Assembly: GCF_001424945.1 (NCBI RefSeq)
Contig: NZ_LMCW01000012.1
Span: 574,373-638,372, forward strand
Origin: Rhizobium sp. Root1203
GTDB taxonomy: Bacteria > Pseudomonadota > Alphaproteobacteria > Rhizobiales > Rhizobiaceae
DNA length: 64,000 nt
Direction of reading: 5' to 3'
The translations under genes were made by a program, and so were the position numbers. Position 1 is the first letter of the stretch. Each line of letters starts with the position of its first letter. Of the stretch, positions 20,696-30,622 are shown one piece after another. The notes under the pieces were generated by a model. It had not been told where the DNA came from. It worked only from the letters and a program-made list of their open reading frames with translations, and did not search any database.

Positions 20696-20935
20696 CCTCA
20701 ACATCCCCTTGCTGGCAATCGAGCACATGCTCACCACTCAAGATGGAGCGGTTGGCCAGTTGGTCCAGAGACGAATTCTCTTTTCGGCACGCCTTCGAGT
20801 GGCGGTCGGCGTGATTTTTCAGTTATTTCGAGGGATTTAGGGTCGTGCAGGGCCGGCATTTGCCGGTTGCAGGCAAGCCGCATAAGCTGCGGCCTGCGTC
20901 ATCGTTTGCGCATGAGCCGGGCTCAGCGCCGGCGA

Positions 20936-21142
20936 TCATGCCAGATCGACGTCCAGGATCGCCATCGAGAAATTGTAGGACCGGTCGCCGTCCTCGTCGT
21001 CGATATAGACGACACCCAGAAACTCTTCGTCGAGGTAAACTTCAGCGGAATCGTTCTTGCGCGGACGAGCCTTGACGACGATCTGCGGATTGAACGTGCG
21101 CTTGAAATACGCGTCGAGTTTCTTGATTTCTTCGGGCTTCAC
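20936..21142 (-). CDS. DUF3126 family protein
   Basis: 68-residue small acidic protein conserved in alphaproteobacteria (DUF3126); function unknown. Seen: EEIKKLDAYFKRTFNP, a lysine-rich strand (VVKARPRKNDSAEVYL) and EEFLGVVYIDDEDGDRSYNF. The start is GTG, supported by AGGAG 7 nt upstream; no in-frame ATG is nearby. It follows cysE by 150 nt in the same orientation and may share its transcript. Confidence 0.85.
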   Translation of the reverse strand: MKPEEIKKLDAYFKRTFNPQIVVKARPRKNDSAEVYLDEEFLGVVYIDDEDGDRSYNFSMAILDVDLA

Positions 21143-21292
21143 ACTTCATCTCCTGAGCGATCTCGATTGGCCGCTTCTTGCACATGAAAGACGGCGCTGT
21201 AAAGGCGCGGGAACCGATGATGATCGCTATCCCCGCCGTTGTAAGGGCGGCTGCCTGGCTGCATGCGACACCCGATATCCTCGATGCGGGAC

Positions 21293-22126
21293 CTAGATAT
21301 CCGCGCCGATTACTTGATCCATGATCCGCGACGGTTCCGAACACCCCGCTGCTCCGACCACACGCGCGGGGACGCCCGCGACCGTCGTCTTCGGCGGCAC
21401 AGCCTTCAGCACGACCGAGCCAGCGGCAATGCGCGAGCAATAACCGATCTCGATATTGCCGAGGATCTTCGCACCGGCGCCGATCAGCACGCCGCTGCCG
21501 ATCTTCGGATGCCTGTCCGCGCCTTCCTTGCCGGTGCCGCCCAGCGTCACGCCATGGAGGATCGATACGTTGTCGCCGATCACCGCAGTCTCGCCGACGA
21601 CCAGGCCGGTCGCGTGATCGAGGAAGATGCCGCGGCCGATCCGGGCAGCCGGATTGATGTCAGTCTGGAAAACGCTCGAAGACCGGCTCTGCAGATAGAG
21701 CGCAAGGTCGCGGCGCCCGCGATTGAGGAGCCAGTGTGCCAGGCGATGCGTCTGCAGCGCGTGGAACCCCTTGAAATAGAGCACGGCTTCCATGAAGCGC
21801 AGGCAGGCGGGATCACGGTCATAGATCGCCTGGATATCGACCCGGAGGATCGCTCCCCACTCCGGCCAGTCTTCCAGCATCTGGTCGAAGGTCTGGCGAA
21901 GCAGGATCGCCTGCATGTCGGGATGGTCGAGGCGCTCGCAGATACGGTAGATGACGCATTCTTCCAGCGAGCGATAGTTGAGAACGGTCGAATAGAGAAA
22001 CGCCGCCAGCACCGGATCGCTTTCGGCGGCGACGCGCGCTTCCTCGCGCAGGCTGTCCCAGATCGGATCCATCACCTTGAGCGAGCTTGGCGTCTCAAGA
22101 GGACGAATGTCTGTCTTTGCGACCAT
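21293..22126 (-). CDS. cysE: Serine O-acetyltransferase CysE
   Basis: Acetylates serine with acetyl-CoA, the committed step to cysteine. 277 residues from the ATG at 22126 with GAGGAG 7 nt upstream; the frame extends to 22171 without an RBS. N-terminal helical SATase domain (PIWDSLREEARVAAESDPVL, LEDWPEWGAILRVDIQAIYD), then left-handed beta-helix with GIFLDHATGLVVGETAVIG and GVTLGGTGKEG, and a C-terminal tail (DQVIGADI) ending in Ile, as needed for docking into CysK. Confidence 0.95.
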   Translation of the reverse strand: MVAKTDIRPLETPSSLKVMDPIWDSLREEARVAAESDPVLAAFLYSTVLNYRSLEECVIYRICERLDHPDMQAILLRQTFDQMLEDWPEWGAILRVDIQAIYDRDPACLRFMEAVLYFKGFHALQTHRLAHWLLNRGRRDLALYLQSRSSSVFQTDINPAARIGRGIFLDHATGLVVGETAVIGDNVSILHGVTLGGTGKEGADRHPKIGSGVLIGAGAKILGNIEIGYCSRIAAGSVVLKAVPPKTTVAGVPARVVGAAGCSEPSRIMDQVIGADI

Positions 22127-22246
22127 GGAAGGTCTCCTCGTATGCCGTCTGAATGGCTCTATATACGGCAAAATGCCGCTGACATAAATGGCTTATGCGC
22201 GAATGGTTTCCGGCATGTTTCCGCCGCCGCAACGGCGATCGAGATG

Positions 22247-23032
22247 TCACTCACCGGCGACTTCATCGTAGAATTCGAGCACTGCCTTCTTGAATACCCG
22301 GTCGCCTACGGCCAGCATATGGTCGCGTCCGGGAATATCGAGCGCCTTGGCATTCGGCATCAGCGCGGCCAGTTCCCCGGGGGATCCCGCGATATCGTCC
22401 TTGGTGCCCACGCCGATGAGCGTCGGCGCATCGATCTTCCCCATGTCGGCTCTCGCCACCAGGTCGCGCGAACCGCGAATGCAGGCAGCAAGCGCGCGGC
22501 GGTCGCTTTTTGTCTGGTCGGCGAAGGCACGAAACATGCGGCCGCGCTCGTGGCTCACGTCATCCAGCGATGGCGCCAGCAGTGCATCGGCGATCGGATC
22601 CCAGTCGCCGACTCCGTCGGTCATGCCGATGCCCAGGCCACCTAGCACAAGCGAGCGGACGCGGTCCGGGTTCGCGAGGGCGGCAAATACGCAGATGCGC
22701 GCGCCCATGGAGTACCCCATAAGGTTGGCTTCCGGTATGCCGAGATGATCGAGGAGCGCAATTGCGTCGCCGGCCATGTGCCAGGGCCGGTAAGCCTCGG
22801 CTTCGGTCGGCTTGTCGCTGCCGCCGTGCCCCCTGTTGTCGATGGCGACCACCCGGTAACCGGCATCGCCGAGCGTCTTCAGCCAACCGGGATGCACCCA
22901 GTTCACACTGGCGGTCGATGCGAAGCCGTGGATGAGGAGCACCGGGGCGCCGCTCGGATCGCCCTCATCGAAATAAGCGAGTTTGAGCCCATCGTGCGTG
23001 AAGCTGGAAAAGGCTGGCGTATTCAAGTTCAT
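22247..23032 (-). CDS. Alpha/beta hydrolase
   Basis: 261-residue alpha/beta-hydrolase. Oxyanion region LIHGFASTASVNW, then DNRGHGGSDKP, nucleophile elbow GYSMGAR (Ser), and the acid/His region GTKDDIAG and GRDHMLAVGD. No signal peptide, so cytoplasmic. The substrate cannot be told from sequence; esterase or 3-oxoadipate-enol-lactonase-like folds are both possible. The ATG at 23032 has AGGA 9 nt upstream; the upstream ATG at 23062 has no RBS. Divergent from the zinc-finger gene. Confidence 0.85.
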   Translation of the reverse strand: MNLNTPAFSSFTHDGLKLAYFDEGDPSGAPVLLIHGFASTASVNWVHPGWLKTLGDAGYRVVAIDNRGHGGSDKPTEAEAYRPWHMAGDAIALLDHLGIPEANLMGYSMGARICVFAALANPDRVRSLVLGGLGIGMTDGVGDWDPIADALLAPSLDDVSHERGRMFRAFADQTKSDRRALAACIRGSRDLVARADMGKIDAPTLIGVGTKDDIAGSPGELAALMPNAKALDIPGRDHMLAVGDRVFKKAVLEFYDEVAGE

Positions 23033-23191
23033 CGAGGCGGTCCTGTTTTTCGGCTGGACCATATTTTATCGACCGGCGGACGGGAACCCTGCCCGGGCCA
23101 AAAACTGTCCGGAGTGCGTCTCTTTGGCTCTACACATTTGCGGCGAAGGATTATAAGGTCCGCGCACATTTCAAAGCATTCGGAGATCACC

Positions 23192-23437
23192 ATGGCCGGT
23201 CACAACATTCCCCACTTCCAGAACGACGGCGGACACCGCGTTGTCGAAGTCGGTGTGAAGGAATTCATGTGCACCGGTGCCTCGGCTCCTTTCGACCACC
23301 CGCACATCTTCATCGACATGGGCGATGACAACGAGAAGGTCTGTTCCTATTGCTCGACGTTGTACCGCTTCAACAGCGCGCTCAAGGCAAACCAGACCAA
23401 CCCTGCCGGTTGCGTTTTCCACGTCAAGGCAGCGTAA
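23192..23437 (+). CDS. Zinc-finger domain protein (zf-CHCC)
   Basis: 81 residues matching the zf-CHCC family, related to the zinc-binding NDUFS6-type subunit of mitochondrial and alphaproteobacterial complex I. Candidate ligands: Cys27 (EFMCTGAS), His38 (DHPHIFIDMG), Cys51 and Cys54 (VCSYCSTLY). A complex I role is family inference; the nuo genes are not in this window. GGAGATCACC precedes the ATG. Followed 28 nt later by the monooxygenase gene in the same direction. Confidence 0.88.
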   Translation: MAGHNIPHFQNDGGHRVVEVGVKEFMCTGASAPFDHPHIFIDMGDDNEKVCSYCSTLYRFNSALKANQTNPAGCVFHVKAA

Positions 23438-23465
23438 AGCCGCGCCCTAGAGATCGGACATACCG

Positions 23466-24617
23466 ATGCCGGTCGAACATGCCGCCATCATCGGCGCGGG
23501 CGTCGCGGGTCTGACGGCGGCACTTGCGCTGGCAAAGCATGGCATCAGCTCCGAAATTTTCGAGCAGGCACCGGCGTTGACGGAAGTCGGCGCCGGCCTC
23601 CAGCTCTCACCTAACGCGACGCGAATTCTCGACAGGCTCGGCGTTATCGAGAGCTTGACCGACGTCTGGCTGGAGCCGCAGTCGATCCGGCTGATATCAG
23701 GCACCTCGCTTCGCGAACTCGCGGCCGTTCCCTCGGGCCAGTTTGCTCGCAGTCGCTGGAACGCGCCCTATGGCGTGCTGCATCGCGCGACGCTGCAGGC
23801 CACCCTGCTCGATGCCGTTCTGAAGAGCCCGCACTGCACGCTGCATCTCGGCGCAGGCATCGAAAACGGCGAATTGCCCAGCGTAATCCGCAAGGCCGAT
23901 GTGTTGATCGGCGCGGACGGCGTCTGGTCAAAGGCGCGCGGGCTGATCGACGGCAGCCCCTCCTCCCGCTTTTCCGGCAATGTTGCCCACCGTTTCACGA
24001 TTGCGGCGAAGAATGCGCCCGCGTTCCTTGATCGCGCCAGCGTATCGGCCTTTCTCGGGCCGTCGGCCCACCTCATCTGTTACCCTCTCCGGGAAACCGA
24101 GAGCTTCAACATGGTGGCGATCGCCTCCGGGCATGCTGCGTCCCATGCCTGGCTTGGGCAGCCGACAGCTGCTCAGCGGCAACACCTGATATCGCGGTTT
24201 TCACGCTGGAACGGCGCGCTTGTGTCGCTTTTCGCCGGCGCGGGGGAGATGACCTTCTGGCCGCTTTACGAAGCGACGGCCGGCAAATGGCAGAACGGTC
24301 GCGATACCGTGCTGATCGGTGATGCGGCGCATGCGATGATGCCGTTTGCGGCGCAGGGGGCGGCCATGGCGATCGAGGACGCCTATGAACTCGCGGCATT
24401 CCTCGCCACGCGCTCCACAGCCGAAGCCCTTCCGCTCTTCGAAGCGCATCGGCTGCCACGCATAAACCGGCTGCGACAGCGCGGCGCATTCAACCGGTTC
24501 GCCTATCACGCCCGCGGGCCGATCCGCGTCGGACGCGACATCGTGCTGTCGCTGAAACCGCCGCAAAGTCTCGCGGCGGATCTTGACTGGATCTACGGCT
24601 ACCGTGCCATCGATTGA
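23466..24617 (+). CDS. FAD-dependent monooxygenase (salicylate hydroxylase-like)
   Basis: 383-residue group A flavin monooxygenase. FAD motif GAGVAGLTAALALAKHG at residues 10-26; the middle DG-type motif VLIGADGVWSKAR; and the second FAD motif GDAAHAMMPFAAQGAAMAIE. The substrate is unknown; aromatic hydroxylase is the usual annotation for such proteins. Its stop directly abuts the metC stop on the other strand with no spacer, so the convergent transcripts overlap. Confidence 0.87.
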   Translation: MPVEHAAIIGAGVAGLTAALALAKHGISSEIFEQAPALTEVGAGLQLSPNATRILDRLGVIESLTDVWLEPQSIRLISGTSLRELAAVPSGQFARSRWNAPYGVLHRATLQATLLDAVLKSPHCTLHLGAGIENGELPSVIRKADVLIGADGVWSKARGLIDGSPSSRFSGNVAHRFTIAAKNAPAFLDRASVSAFLGPSAHLICYPLRETESFNMVAIASGHAASHAWLGQPTAAQRQHLISRFSRWNGALVSLFAGAGEMTFWPLYEATAGKWQNGRDTVLIGDAAHAMMPFAAQGAAMAIEDAYELAAFLATRSTAEALPLFEAHRLPRINRLRQRGAFNRFAYHARGPIRVGRDIVLSLKPPQSLAADLDWIYGYRAID

Positions 24618-25808
24618 TCAGACGGCCTTTGCGGCGGCAAATCCCCGCTCGATATCGGCCTTGATATCGGCCACATCCTCCAGGCCGATCTGCAGGCGGA
24701 TGACCGGTCCTTCGGTCGGCGCCTTGGTGACGCGGCGGTCGTTGAGGCCTACGTGAACAGCAAGGCTCTCGAAGCCACCCCAGGACCAGCCGAGACCGAA
24801 GATCTGCAAGGCGTCGAGGAAGGCATGCGCCTTGGGCTTGAAGCTGCTGACTGTGTCAGCCTTGAGCACGAAGGAGAAGATGCCGCTCGCGCCCTTGAAG
24901 TCGCGCTTCCAGAGATCGTGCCCCGGAAAGCTCGGCAGAGCTGGGTGCATGACCGCAGCGACGTCCTCCCTGCCCTCGAGCCACTTGGCGATCGTCAGAG
25001 CGCTCTCGTAGTGACGTTCGAGACGAACGCCCATGGTCCGCAGGCCACGCAGGATCTGGTAGGCATCGTCCGGAGCACCGCAGATGCCCAGCGTGATATT
25101 CGCCTCGTGGAGCTGTTCCCAATGTTTGGCGTTGGCCGAGACCGTGCCCATGAGAATGTCGGAATGGCCGGACGGATATTTCGTGGCCGCGTGGATCGAG
25201 ATGTCGACACCGTAATCGAGCGGCCTGAAATAGATCGGCGTCGCCCAGGTGTTGTCCATCGTCACCACCGCGCCATGCTTGTGCGCGATTGCGGCGATTG
25301 CCGGTATGTCCTGCATTTCAAAGGTGTTGGACCCGGGAGCCTCGGTATGGACAAGCTTGGTGTTCGCCTTGATCAAGGATTCAATACCCGCGCCGACCAT
25401 CGGGTCGTAGTAGTCGACCTCGACGCCGAGGCGCTTCAGCATCGTATCGCAGAAATGCCGAGTGGGGCCGTAGACCGAATCGACGACCAGCGCATGGTCG
25501 CCCGACGACAGGAACGCGAGGAACGGAACGGTGACGGCTGCAAGGCCCGACGGGACCAGGATGGTGCCTGCCGATCCTTCAAGCGCGTCGATCGCGTCGC
25601 AAAGCGCGTCGGTGGTCGGCGTGCCACGTGTTCCGTAGGTATATTTCTGCGCGCGCGTTTCCATCGCCTTTGCCGTCGGGAACAATACGGTCGAGGCATG
25701 TACGACCGGCGGATTGACGAAGCCATGGTAATCGGCGGGATCGTTGCCGAGGTGGGAAAGGCGCGTATTGATGCCTGCGTTCAGTAGCAGACCGTCTCTG
25801 TCTTTCAT
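24618..25808 (-). CDS. metC: Cystathionine beta-lyase
   Basis: PLP enzyme converting cystathionine to homocysteine, pyruvate and ammonia in methionine synthesis. 396 residues, Cys/Met-metabolism PLP fold. Features: YTYGTRGTPTTDALCDAID, VPSGLAAVTVPFLAFLSSGD, MDNTWATPIYF, and the PLP lysine in SIHAATKYPSGHSDI. The rhizobial members of this branch are usually called MetC; cystathionine gamma-lyase-like activity cannot be excluded from sequence. Divergent from aapJ. Confidence 0.9.
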   Translation of the reverse strand: MKDRDGLLLNAGINTRLSHLGNDPADYHGFVNPPVVHASTVLFPTAKAMETRAQKYTYGTRGTPTTDALCDAIDALEGSAGTILVPSGLAAVTVPFLAFLSSGDHALVVDSVYGPTRHFCDTMLKRLGVEVDYYDPMVGAGIESLIKANTKLVHTEAPGSNTFEMQDIPAIAAIAHKHGAVVTMDNTWATPIYFRPLDYGVDISIHAATKYPSGHSDILMGTVSANAKHWEQLHEANITLGICGAPDDAYQILRGLRTMGVRLERHYESALTIAKWLEGREDVAAVMHPALPSFPGHDLWKRDFKGASGIFSFVLKADTVSSFKPKAHAFLDALQIFGLGWSWGGFESLAVHVGLNDRRVTKAPTEGPVIRLQIGLEDVADIKADIERGFAAAKAV

Positions 25809-26177
25809 GTCGGAAATAGCCTTTGGCGGTGGGATGGAAGTGGCAGACTCTTGAACCTGCCCGGCCGTGCGGTCAACCCCCGCGCGAACGTGCGACCATG
25901 TTCCGACACTACGAATCCGCTCGCCAGATCAGTGCTTTCCAGCGGATTTTTTCGCCAGATGCTGCCTAACGGATAGTCATCTGCTTGTTTTGCGCTCCCG
26001 GGCGAGCGATTTGCCGAATTATCACGCAATATTGCGGCGCGACACTTGACCGTAGTGACATTTGCGACTGTGATAGAACCACTCGCGCCGGGAGGGTGTC
26101 GGGTCGCTTGGGAGGTTTGTGCGCTTCGGCCGACGCTCCCACAAGAAAAGATAAGACAAAGGAAAAGGTTGGGAAAA
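25809..26177 (+). promoter_or_regulatory. metC/aapJ divergent intergenic region with candidate aap promoter
   Basis: 369 nt between divergent genes. A CTTGAC at 26045-26050 matches the alphaproteobacterial -35 consensus, and TGATAG at 26071-26076 could act as -10, but the spacing (about 20) is longer than usual, so this is weak. GGAAAAGG and GGGAAAAA immediately precede the aapJ ATG as the ribosome-binding site. No hairpin or riboswitch was recognised here. Confidence 0.35.
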
Positions 26178-27203
26178 ATGAAGATTAAGCTTCTGTCGGC
26201 CACGATCGGCGCAGCGATTTTCGCGCTTGGCGCTTCGACCGCTTCGGCCACCACTCTGGAAGAAGTGAAGGCAAAAGGCTTCGTGCAGTGCGGCGTCAAT
26301 ACCGGCCTGACCGGCTTCGCCGCGCCTGACGCATCCGGCAACTGGGCCGGTTTCGATGTCGATTTCTGCAAGGCGATCGCCTCTGCCGTCTTCGGTGACC
26401 CGACCAAGGTCAAGTATACGCCGGTCAACGCCAAGGAGCGTTTCACGGCTCTGCAATCCGGCGAAATCGACGTCCTGTCGCGCAACACGACATGGACCAT
26501 CAACCGCGATACGGCACTCGGCTTCAACTTCCGTCCGATCACCTACTACGATGGTCAGGGCTTCATGGTTCGCAAGAGCCTGAACGTGAAGTCGGCTCTG
26601 GAGCTTTCCGGCGCTGCAATCTGCGTCCAGGCCGGCACGACAACCGAGCTCAACCTCGCCGACTACTTCAAGACCAACAATCTGCAGTACAACCCGGTGG
26701 TTTTCGAAAACCTGCCGGAGGTCAACGCTGCATACGACGCTGGTCGCTGCGACGTCTACACGACCGACCAGTCCGGCCTCTATTCGCTGCGCCTGACGCT
26801 CAAGAATCCCGACGAGCACGTCATCCTTCCGGAAATCATCTCCAAGGAGCCGCTCGCGCCGGCAGTTCGTCAGGGTGACGACCAGTGGTTCGACATCGTT
26901 TCGTGGACGTTCTACGCCCTGATCAATGCTGAAGAGTTCGGCATCACACAGGCCAACGTCGACGAGATGAAGAACTCTCCGAATCCTGACATCAAGCGCT
27001 TCCTCGGCACCGAAACCGACACGAAGATCGGCACCGACCTCGGCCTCACCAACGAGTGGGCCTACAATGTCGTCAAGGGCGTCGGCAACTATGGCGAAGT
27101 CTTCGAGCGCAACGTCGGCCAGGGCAGCCCGCTCAAGATCGCGCGCGGCCTGAACGCTCTGTGGAACAAGGGCGGCATCCAGTACGCACCGCCGGTTCGT
27201 TAG
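26178..27203 (+). CDS. aapJ: General L-amino acid ABC transporter substrate-binding protein AapJ
   Basis: Periplasmic binding protein of the rhizobial general amino-acid permease. 341 residues with signal peptide (KIKLLSATIGAAIFALGASTASA) and the polar amino-acid family-3 fold: LEEVKAKGFVQCGVNTGLTG, WAGFDVDFCKAIASAVFGDP, RFTALQSGEIDVLSRNTTWT. In Rhizobium leguminosarum the Aap system transports a wide range of amino acids and is needed for nodule function together with Bra. First gene of aapJQMP; a stable hairpin follows it. Confidence 0.96.
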   Translation: MKIKLLSATIGAAIFALGASTASATTLEEVKAKGFVQCGVNTGLTGFAAPDASGNWAGFDVDFCKAIASAVFGDPTKVKYTPVNAKERFTALQSGEIDVLSRNTTWTINRDTALGFNFRPITYYDGQGFMVRKSLNVKSALELSGAAICVQAGTTTELNLADYFKTNNLQYNPVVFENLPEVNAAYDAGRCDVYTTDQSGLYSLRLTLKNPDEHVILPEIISKEPLAPAVRQGDDQWFDIVSWTFYALINAEEFGITQANVDEMKNSPNPDIKRFLGTETDTKIGTDLGLTNEWAYNVVKGVGNYGEVFERNVGQGSPLKIARGLNALWNKGGIQYAPPVR

Positions 27204-27224
27204 TCGAACCAGCAACGAAAGCCA

Positions 27225-27277
27225 GGAAAGGCGAGCGATCGCCTTTCCTCTTCCAAAAAGAAAGCCCGAAAACGGGC
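27225..27277 (+). promoter_or_regulatory. Intercistronic stem-loops between aapJ and aapQ
   Basis: Perfect 10-bp stem GGAAAGGCGA (27225-27234) / TCGCCTTTCC (27239-27248) closed by the GNRA tetraloop GCGA. A second stem GCCCG (27264-27268) / CGGGC (27273-27277) with an AAAA loop follows. No proper U-run follows the first stem, so it is more likely a 3' mRNA stabiliser or partial terminator that gives excess binding protein over permease. Confidence 0.8.
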
Positions 27278-27297
27278 GCATAGGGGAATGGCTCGGC

Positions 27298-28500
27298 ATG
27301 ACGCAAGAGGCAGTGGAATCGACACATTTGCCCGGGACCGGCTGGAATATAAGATCGGCCATGTACGACCCGAAGTATCGGGGTATCTTCTTTCAGGCTT
27401 TGACACTGGTGATCCTCGTCGCCTTCGTCTGGTGGATCGCTCACAACACGGCCGTAAACCTTGCCCGGAGCAACACCGCATCCGGCTTCGGATTTCTTCG
27501 CGGCCGCGCCGGCTTTGAAATCGGCCAGTCGCTGATTTCATTTTCCAGTGACGCGACCTACGGGCGCGCCTTGCTGGTCGGGATACTGAATACCTTGCTC
27601 GTGGCCGTCACCGGCATCGTCACGGCGACAATCATCGGCTTCATCATCGGGATCGGGCGCCTCTCGCACAACTGGCTGATCGCCAAACTGTGCACGATCT
27701 ATGTCGAGGTATTCCGCAACATCCCGCCGCTGCTTGTCATTTTCTTCTGGTATCTTGGGGTTCTCGCCGTTCTGCCGCAACCACGCGAATCCCTCGCTTT
27801 GCCGCTCGGCATGTTCCTCAACAACAGAGGTCTCGCCTTCCCGAAAGCCATCTTCGGGACCGGCATGATCGCCGTCGGAATCGCATTCCTGATTGCAGTC
27901 GTTGCCGTGTTCTTCATGGCGCGGTGGGCTCATAGACGCCAGGCGGCCACGGGTCAGCCGTTCCACACGGTATGGGCGTCGATCGGACTGCTCATCGGAC
28001 TGCCGCTTGTCGTCTTTCTCCTGACCGGCCTCCCACTGTCGTTCGACATGCCGATTGCCGGAAAGTTCAACCTGACGGGCGGTTCGGTTGTCGGCCCGGA
28101 ATTCATGTCGCTCTTCCTGGCGCTGTCCTTCTACACTGCCTCGTTCATCGCCGAGATCGTTCGCGGCGGCATTCGCGGCGTACCCAAGGGGCAATCCGAG
28201 GCGGCTGGTGCGCTGGGACTGCATCCGTCGAGCGTCACGCGACTTGTTGTCGTGCCGCAGGCGTTGCGTATCATCATACCGCCGCTGACCAGCCAATACC
28301 TGAACCTGACGAAGAACTCGTCGCTCGCCATCGCGATCGGCTTTGCGGATCTCGTGGCGGTCGGTGGGACAATTCTCAACCAGAGCGGCCAGGCGATCGA
28401 GATCGTCTGCATCTGGGGCATCGTCTACCTCGGCATCAGCATCGTCACATCGCTGTTCATGAACTGGTTCAATGCCAAAATGGCGCTGGTGGAGAGATAA
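27298..28500 (+). CDS. aapQ: General L-amino acid ABC transporter permease AapQ
   Basis: Inner-membrane permease, 400 residues, HisM/GlnP-type. N-terminal helix ([19 protein letters not shown]), then about eight membrane segments. TM domain core: [19 protein letters not shown]; the EAA-type coupling region is [20 protein letters not shown]. The long loop between the early helices and the core is typical of the Aap type. Pairs with AapM to form the channel. The stop is one base from the aapM start. Confidence 0.95.
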   Translation: MTQEAVESTHLPGTGWNIRSAMYDPKYRGIFFQALTLVILVAFVWWIAHNTAVNLARSNTASGFGFLRGRAGFEIGQSLISFSSDATYGRALLVGILNTLLVAVTGIVTATIIGFIIGIGRLSHNWLIAKLCTIYVEVFRNIPPLLVIFFWYLGVLAVLPQPRESLALPLGMFLNNRGLAFPKAIFGTGMIAVGIAFLIAVVAVFFMARWAHRRQAATGQPFHTVWASIGLLIGLPLVVFLLTGLPLSFDMPIAGKFNLTGGSVVGPEFMSLFLALSFYTASFIAEIVRGGIRGVPKGQSEAAGALGLHPSSVTRLVVVPQALRIIIPPLTSQYLNLTKNSSLAIAIGFADLVAVGGTILNQSGQAIEIVCIWGIVYLGISIVTSLFMNWFNAKMALVER

Positions 28501-28501
28501 G

Positions 28502-29656
28502 ATGTCCGTATCCAATCATTCCTTCGTCAGATCGGCCATGATTGCCCCCGCGCCGGCTCCGTCGAGCCAAAAGGGTGCAAATGCATGGATTCGGAAGAAC
28601 CTGCTCGCGACCCCCAAGGACGTCGTCCTGACGATCCTTGCGCTTACGCTGCTTGCCTGGTGCGTGCCGCACCTGGTCAACTGGCTGTTCGTTCAAGCCG
28701 TCTGGACCGGACCGGACCGGACATTCTGTGCCACGACCGTGCAGGGCGGCGTGCAGCCTGAAGGCTGGAGCGGAGCCTGCTGGGCGTTCGTCAGCGCCAA
28801 ATACGACCAGTTCATCTTCGGGCGCTATCCGCTCGCAGATCGCTGGCGCCCGACCATCGTCGGCATCCTGTTCGTTCTCCTTCTTGTGCCGATGCTGATC
28901 CCCTCGGTGCCGCGCAAGGGACTGAACGCCATCCTGCTCTTCATCGTGTTCCCGATCGTTGCCTTCTGGCTGCTCCACGGCGGCCTGGGTCTCGAGATCG
29001 TTGATACACCGCTCTGGGGCGGCCTGATGGTGACGCTGATCCTGTCCTTCGTCGGCATCGCCGTGTCGCTTCCCTGCGGCATCCTGCTGGCGCTCGGGCG
29101 ACGATCGACAATGCCAGTCATCCGGATGCTGAGCGTAGCTTTTATCGAGATCATCCGCGGCGTTCCGCTGATCACCGTGCTCTTCATGGCAAGCGTCATG
29201 CTGCCGCTCTTCCTGCCAACCGGCTGGACGGTGGACAAGTTGCTGCGCGCGCTGATCGGCGTTTCGATCTTCACGTCGGCCTACATGGCCGAAGTTATCC
29301 GCGGCGGCCTGCAGGCGATCCCGAAGGGGCAGTCCGAAGGCGCGGACTCGCTCGGCCTCGGCTATTGGCAGAAGACACGGCTGATCATCCTGCCGCAGGC
29401 CATCAAGCTCGTCATCCCGAGCATCGTCAATACCTTCATCGGCACGTTCAAGGATACGTCGCTGGTCACCATTATCGGCATGTTCGACCTGCTCGGCATC
29501 GTGAAATTGAACTTCTCGGACGCCAACTGGGCGACTGCCGTCACGCCGATGACGGGCCTGATCTTCGCAGGCTTCGTTTTCTGGCTATTCTGCTTCGGCA
29601 TGTCGCGCTATTCAGGATTCATGGAACGTCATCTCGACACAGGCTATAGACGATAA
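28502..29656 (+). CDS. aapM: General L-amino acid ABC transporter permease AapM
   Basis: 384-residue second permease subunit. A hydrophilic N terminus (about 40 residues) precedes TM helices; a periplasmic loop with Trp/Cys ([18 protein letters not shown]) is typical of AapM. The coupling loop is [26 protein letters not shown] lies 6 nt upstream of the ATG, one base after the aapQ stop, so coupled. The frame extends ten codons upstream inside aapQ without support. Confidence 0.95.
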   Translation: MSVSNHSFVRSAMIAPAPAPSSQKGANAWIRKNLLATPKDVVLTILALTLLAWCVPHLVNWLFVQAVWTGPDRTFCATTVQGGVQPEGWSGACWAFVSAKYDQFIFGRYPLADRWRPTIVGILFVLLLVPMLIPSVPRKGLNAILLFIVFPIVAFWLLHGGLGLEIVDTPLWGGLMVTLILSFVGIAVSLPCGILLALGRRSTMPVIRMLSVAFIEIIRGVPLITVLFMASVMLPLFLPTGWTVDKLLRALIGVSIFTSAYMAEVIRGGLQAIPKGQSEGADSLGLGYWQKTRLIILPQAIKLVIPSIVNTFIGTFKDTSLVTIIGMFDLLGIVKLNFSDANWATAVTPMTGLIFAGFVFWLFCFGMSRYSGFMERHLDTGYRR

Positions 29657-29686
29657 GCCGCAAGCAACAAAAATGAGGGAACACGC

Positions 29687-30460
29687 ATGGCTGAAATCAA
29701 ACCCAAGAAATTGACCGTCTCCGCGACCGATGTGGCCGTCGATATTGTCAACATGAACAAGTGGTACGGCGATTTTCACGTGCTGCGCGACATCAACCTC
29801 AAGGTCATGAACGGCGAGCGCATCGTCATTGCCGGGCCGTCGGGCTCCGGAAAATCGACGATGATCCGCTGCATCAACCGTCTGGAAGAACACCAGAAGG
29901 GCCAGATCGTCGTCGATGGCGTGGAACTGACCAACGATCTCAAGAAGATCGACGAGGTGCGCCGCGAGGTCGGCATGGTTTTCCAGCACTTCAACCTGTT
30001 CCCGCACCTGACCATCTTGGAAAACTGCACACTGGCTCCGATCTGGGTGCGCAAGATGCCGAAGAAGCAGGCCGAAGAAGTCGCGATGCACTTCCTCAAA
30101 CGCGTCAAGATCCCCGAGCAGGCGAACAAGTATCCGGGCCAGCTTTCGGGAGGCCAGCAGCAGCGCGTGGCGATTGCCCGCTCGCTTTGCATGAATCCGA
30201 AGATCATGCTGTTCGACGAGCCGACATCGGCACTCGATCCGGAAATGATCAAGGAAGTGCTCGACACGATGGTCGGGCTTGCCGAAGAAGGCATGACCAT
30301 GCTCTGCGTCACCCACGAAATGGGCTTTGCCCGCCAGGTGGCAAACCGAGTGATCTTCATGGACCAGGGGCAGATCGTCGAACAGAATTCGCCGGCCGAA
30401 TTCTTCGACAATCCCCAGCACGAGCGCACCAAGCTCTTTCTCAGCCAGATCCTCCACTAG
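29687..30460 (+). CDS. aapP: General L-amino acid ABC transporter ATP-binding protein AapP
   Basis: 257-residue ABC ATPase of the polar amino-acid subfamily. Walker [11 protein letters not shown]-loop [12 protein letters not shown], signature [15 protein letters not shown], Walker [13 protein letters not shown], switch His in CVTHEMG. Energises uptake through AapQM. Last gene of aapJQMP; an intrinsic terminator follows 25 nt later. Confidence 0.96.
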   Translation: MAEIKPKKLTVSATDVAVDIVNMNKWYGDFHVLRDINLKVMNGERIVIAGPSGSGKSTMIRCINRLEEHQKGQIVVDGVELTNDLKKIDEVRREVGMVFQHFNLFPHLTILENCTLAPIWVRKMPKKQAEEVAMHFLKRVKIPEQANKYPGQLSGGQQQRVAIARSLCMNPKIMLFDEPTSALDPEMIKEVLDTMVGLAEEGMTMLCVTHEMGFARQVANRVIFMDQGQIVEQNSPAEFFDNPQHERTKLFLSQILH

Positions 30461-30484
30461 GTACAGCGCCCCACACCCATGCGA

Positions 30485-30515
30485 AGGCCGCCGGCTATGC
30501 CAGGCGGCCTTTTTC
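30485..30515 (+). terminator. Rho-independent terminator after aapP
   Basis: Stem AGGCCGCC (30485-30492) / GGCGGCCT (30503-30510), 10-nt loop, followed directly by TTTTTC. Ends the aapJQMP operon. Confidence 0.88.
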
Positions 30516-30551
30516 GTTCGGCAAAGCGGCCGGCGGCAAAATACGGCGCCC

Positions 30552-30582
30552 AAAAAAAGAGGGCCCCGCGATGCAGGGCCCT
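30552..30582 (-). terminator. Rho-independent terminator of the small secreted-protein gene
   Basis: Stem AGGGCCC (about 30560-30566) / GGGCCCT (30576-30582). In the minus direction it is followed by CTTTTTTT. It lies about 40 nt past the stop of the gene at 30623-31057. Convergent with the aapP terminator, so both strands are insulated here. Confidence 0.85.
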
Positions 30583-30622
30583 GGCACTCCTGGCAGACAG
30601 GCGTTCTCGGTAGCCGAGCCTG

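Noticed and set aside
20860..20925. GC-rich stem (GCAGGC/GCCTGC region) after DUF3126
   Set aside because: Pairing is interrupted and no U-run follows; not convincing as a terminator.
25805..26542. Long minus-strand frame covering the metC/aapJ gap and aapJ 5' end
   Set aside because: Antisense to aapJ with no RBS; high-GC third-position bias produces such shadows. aapJ is strongly supported.
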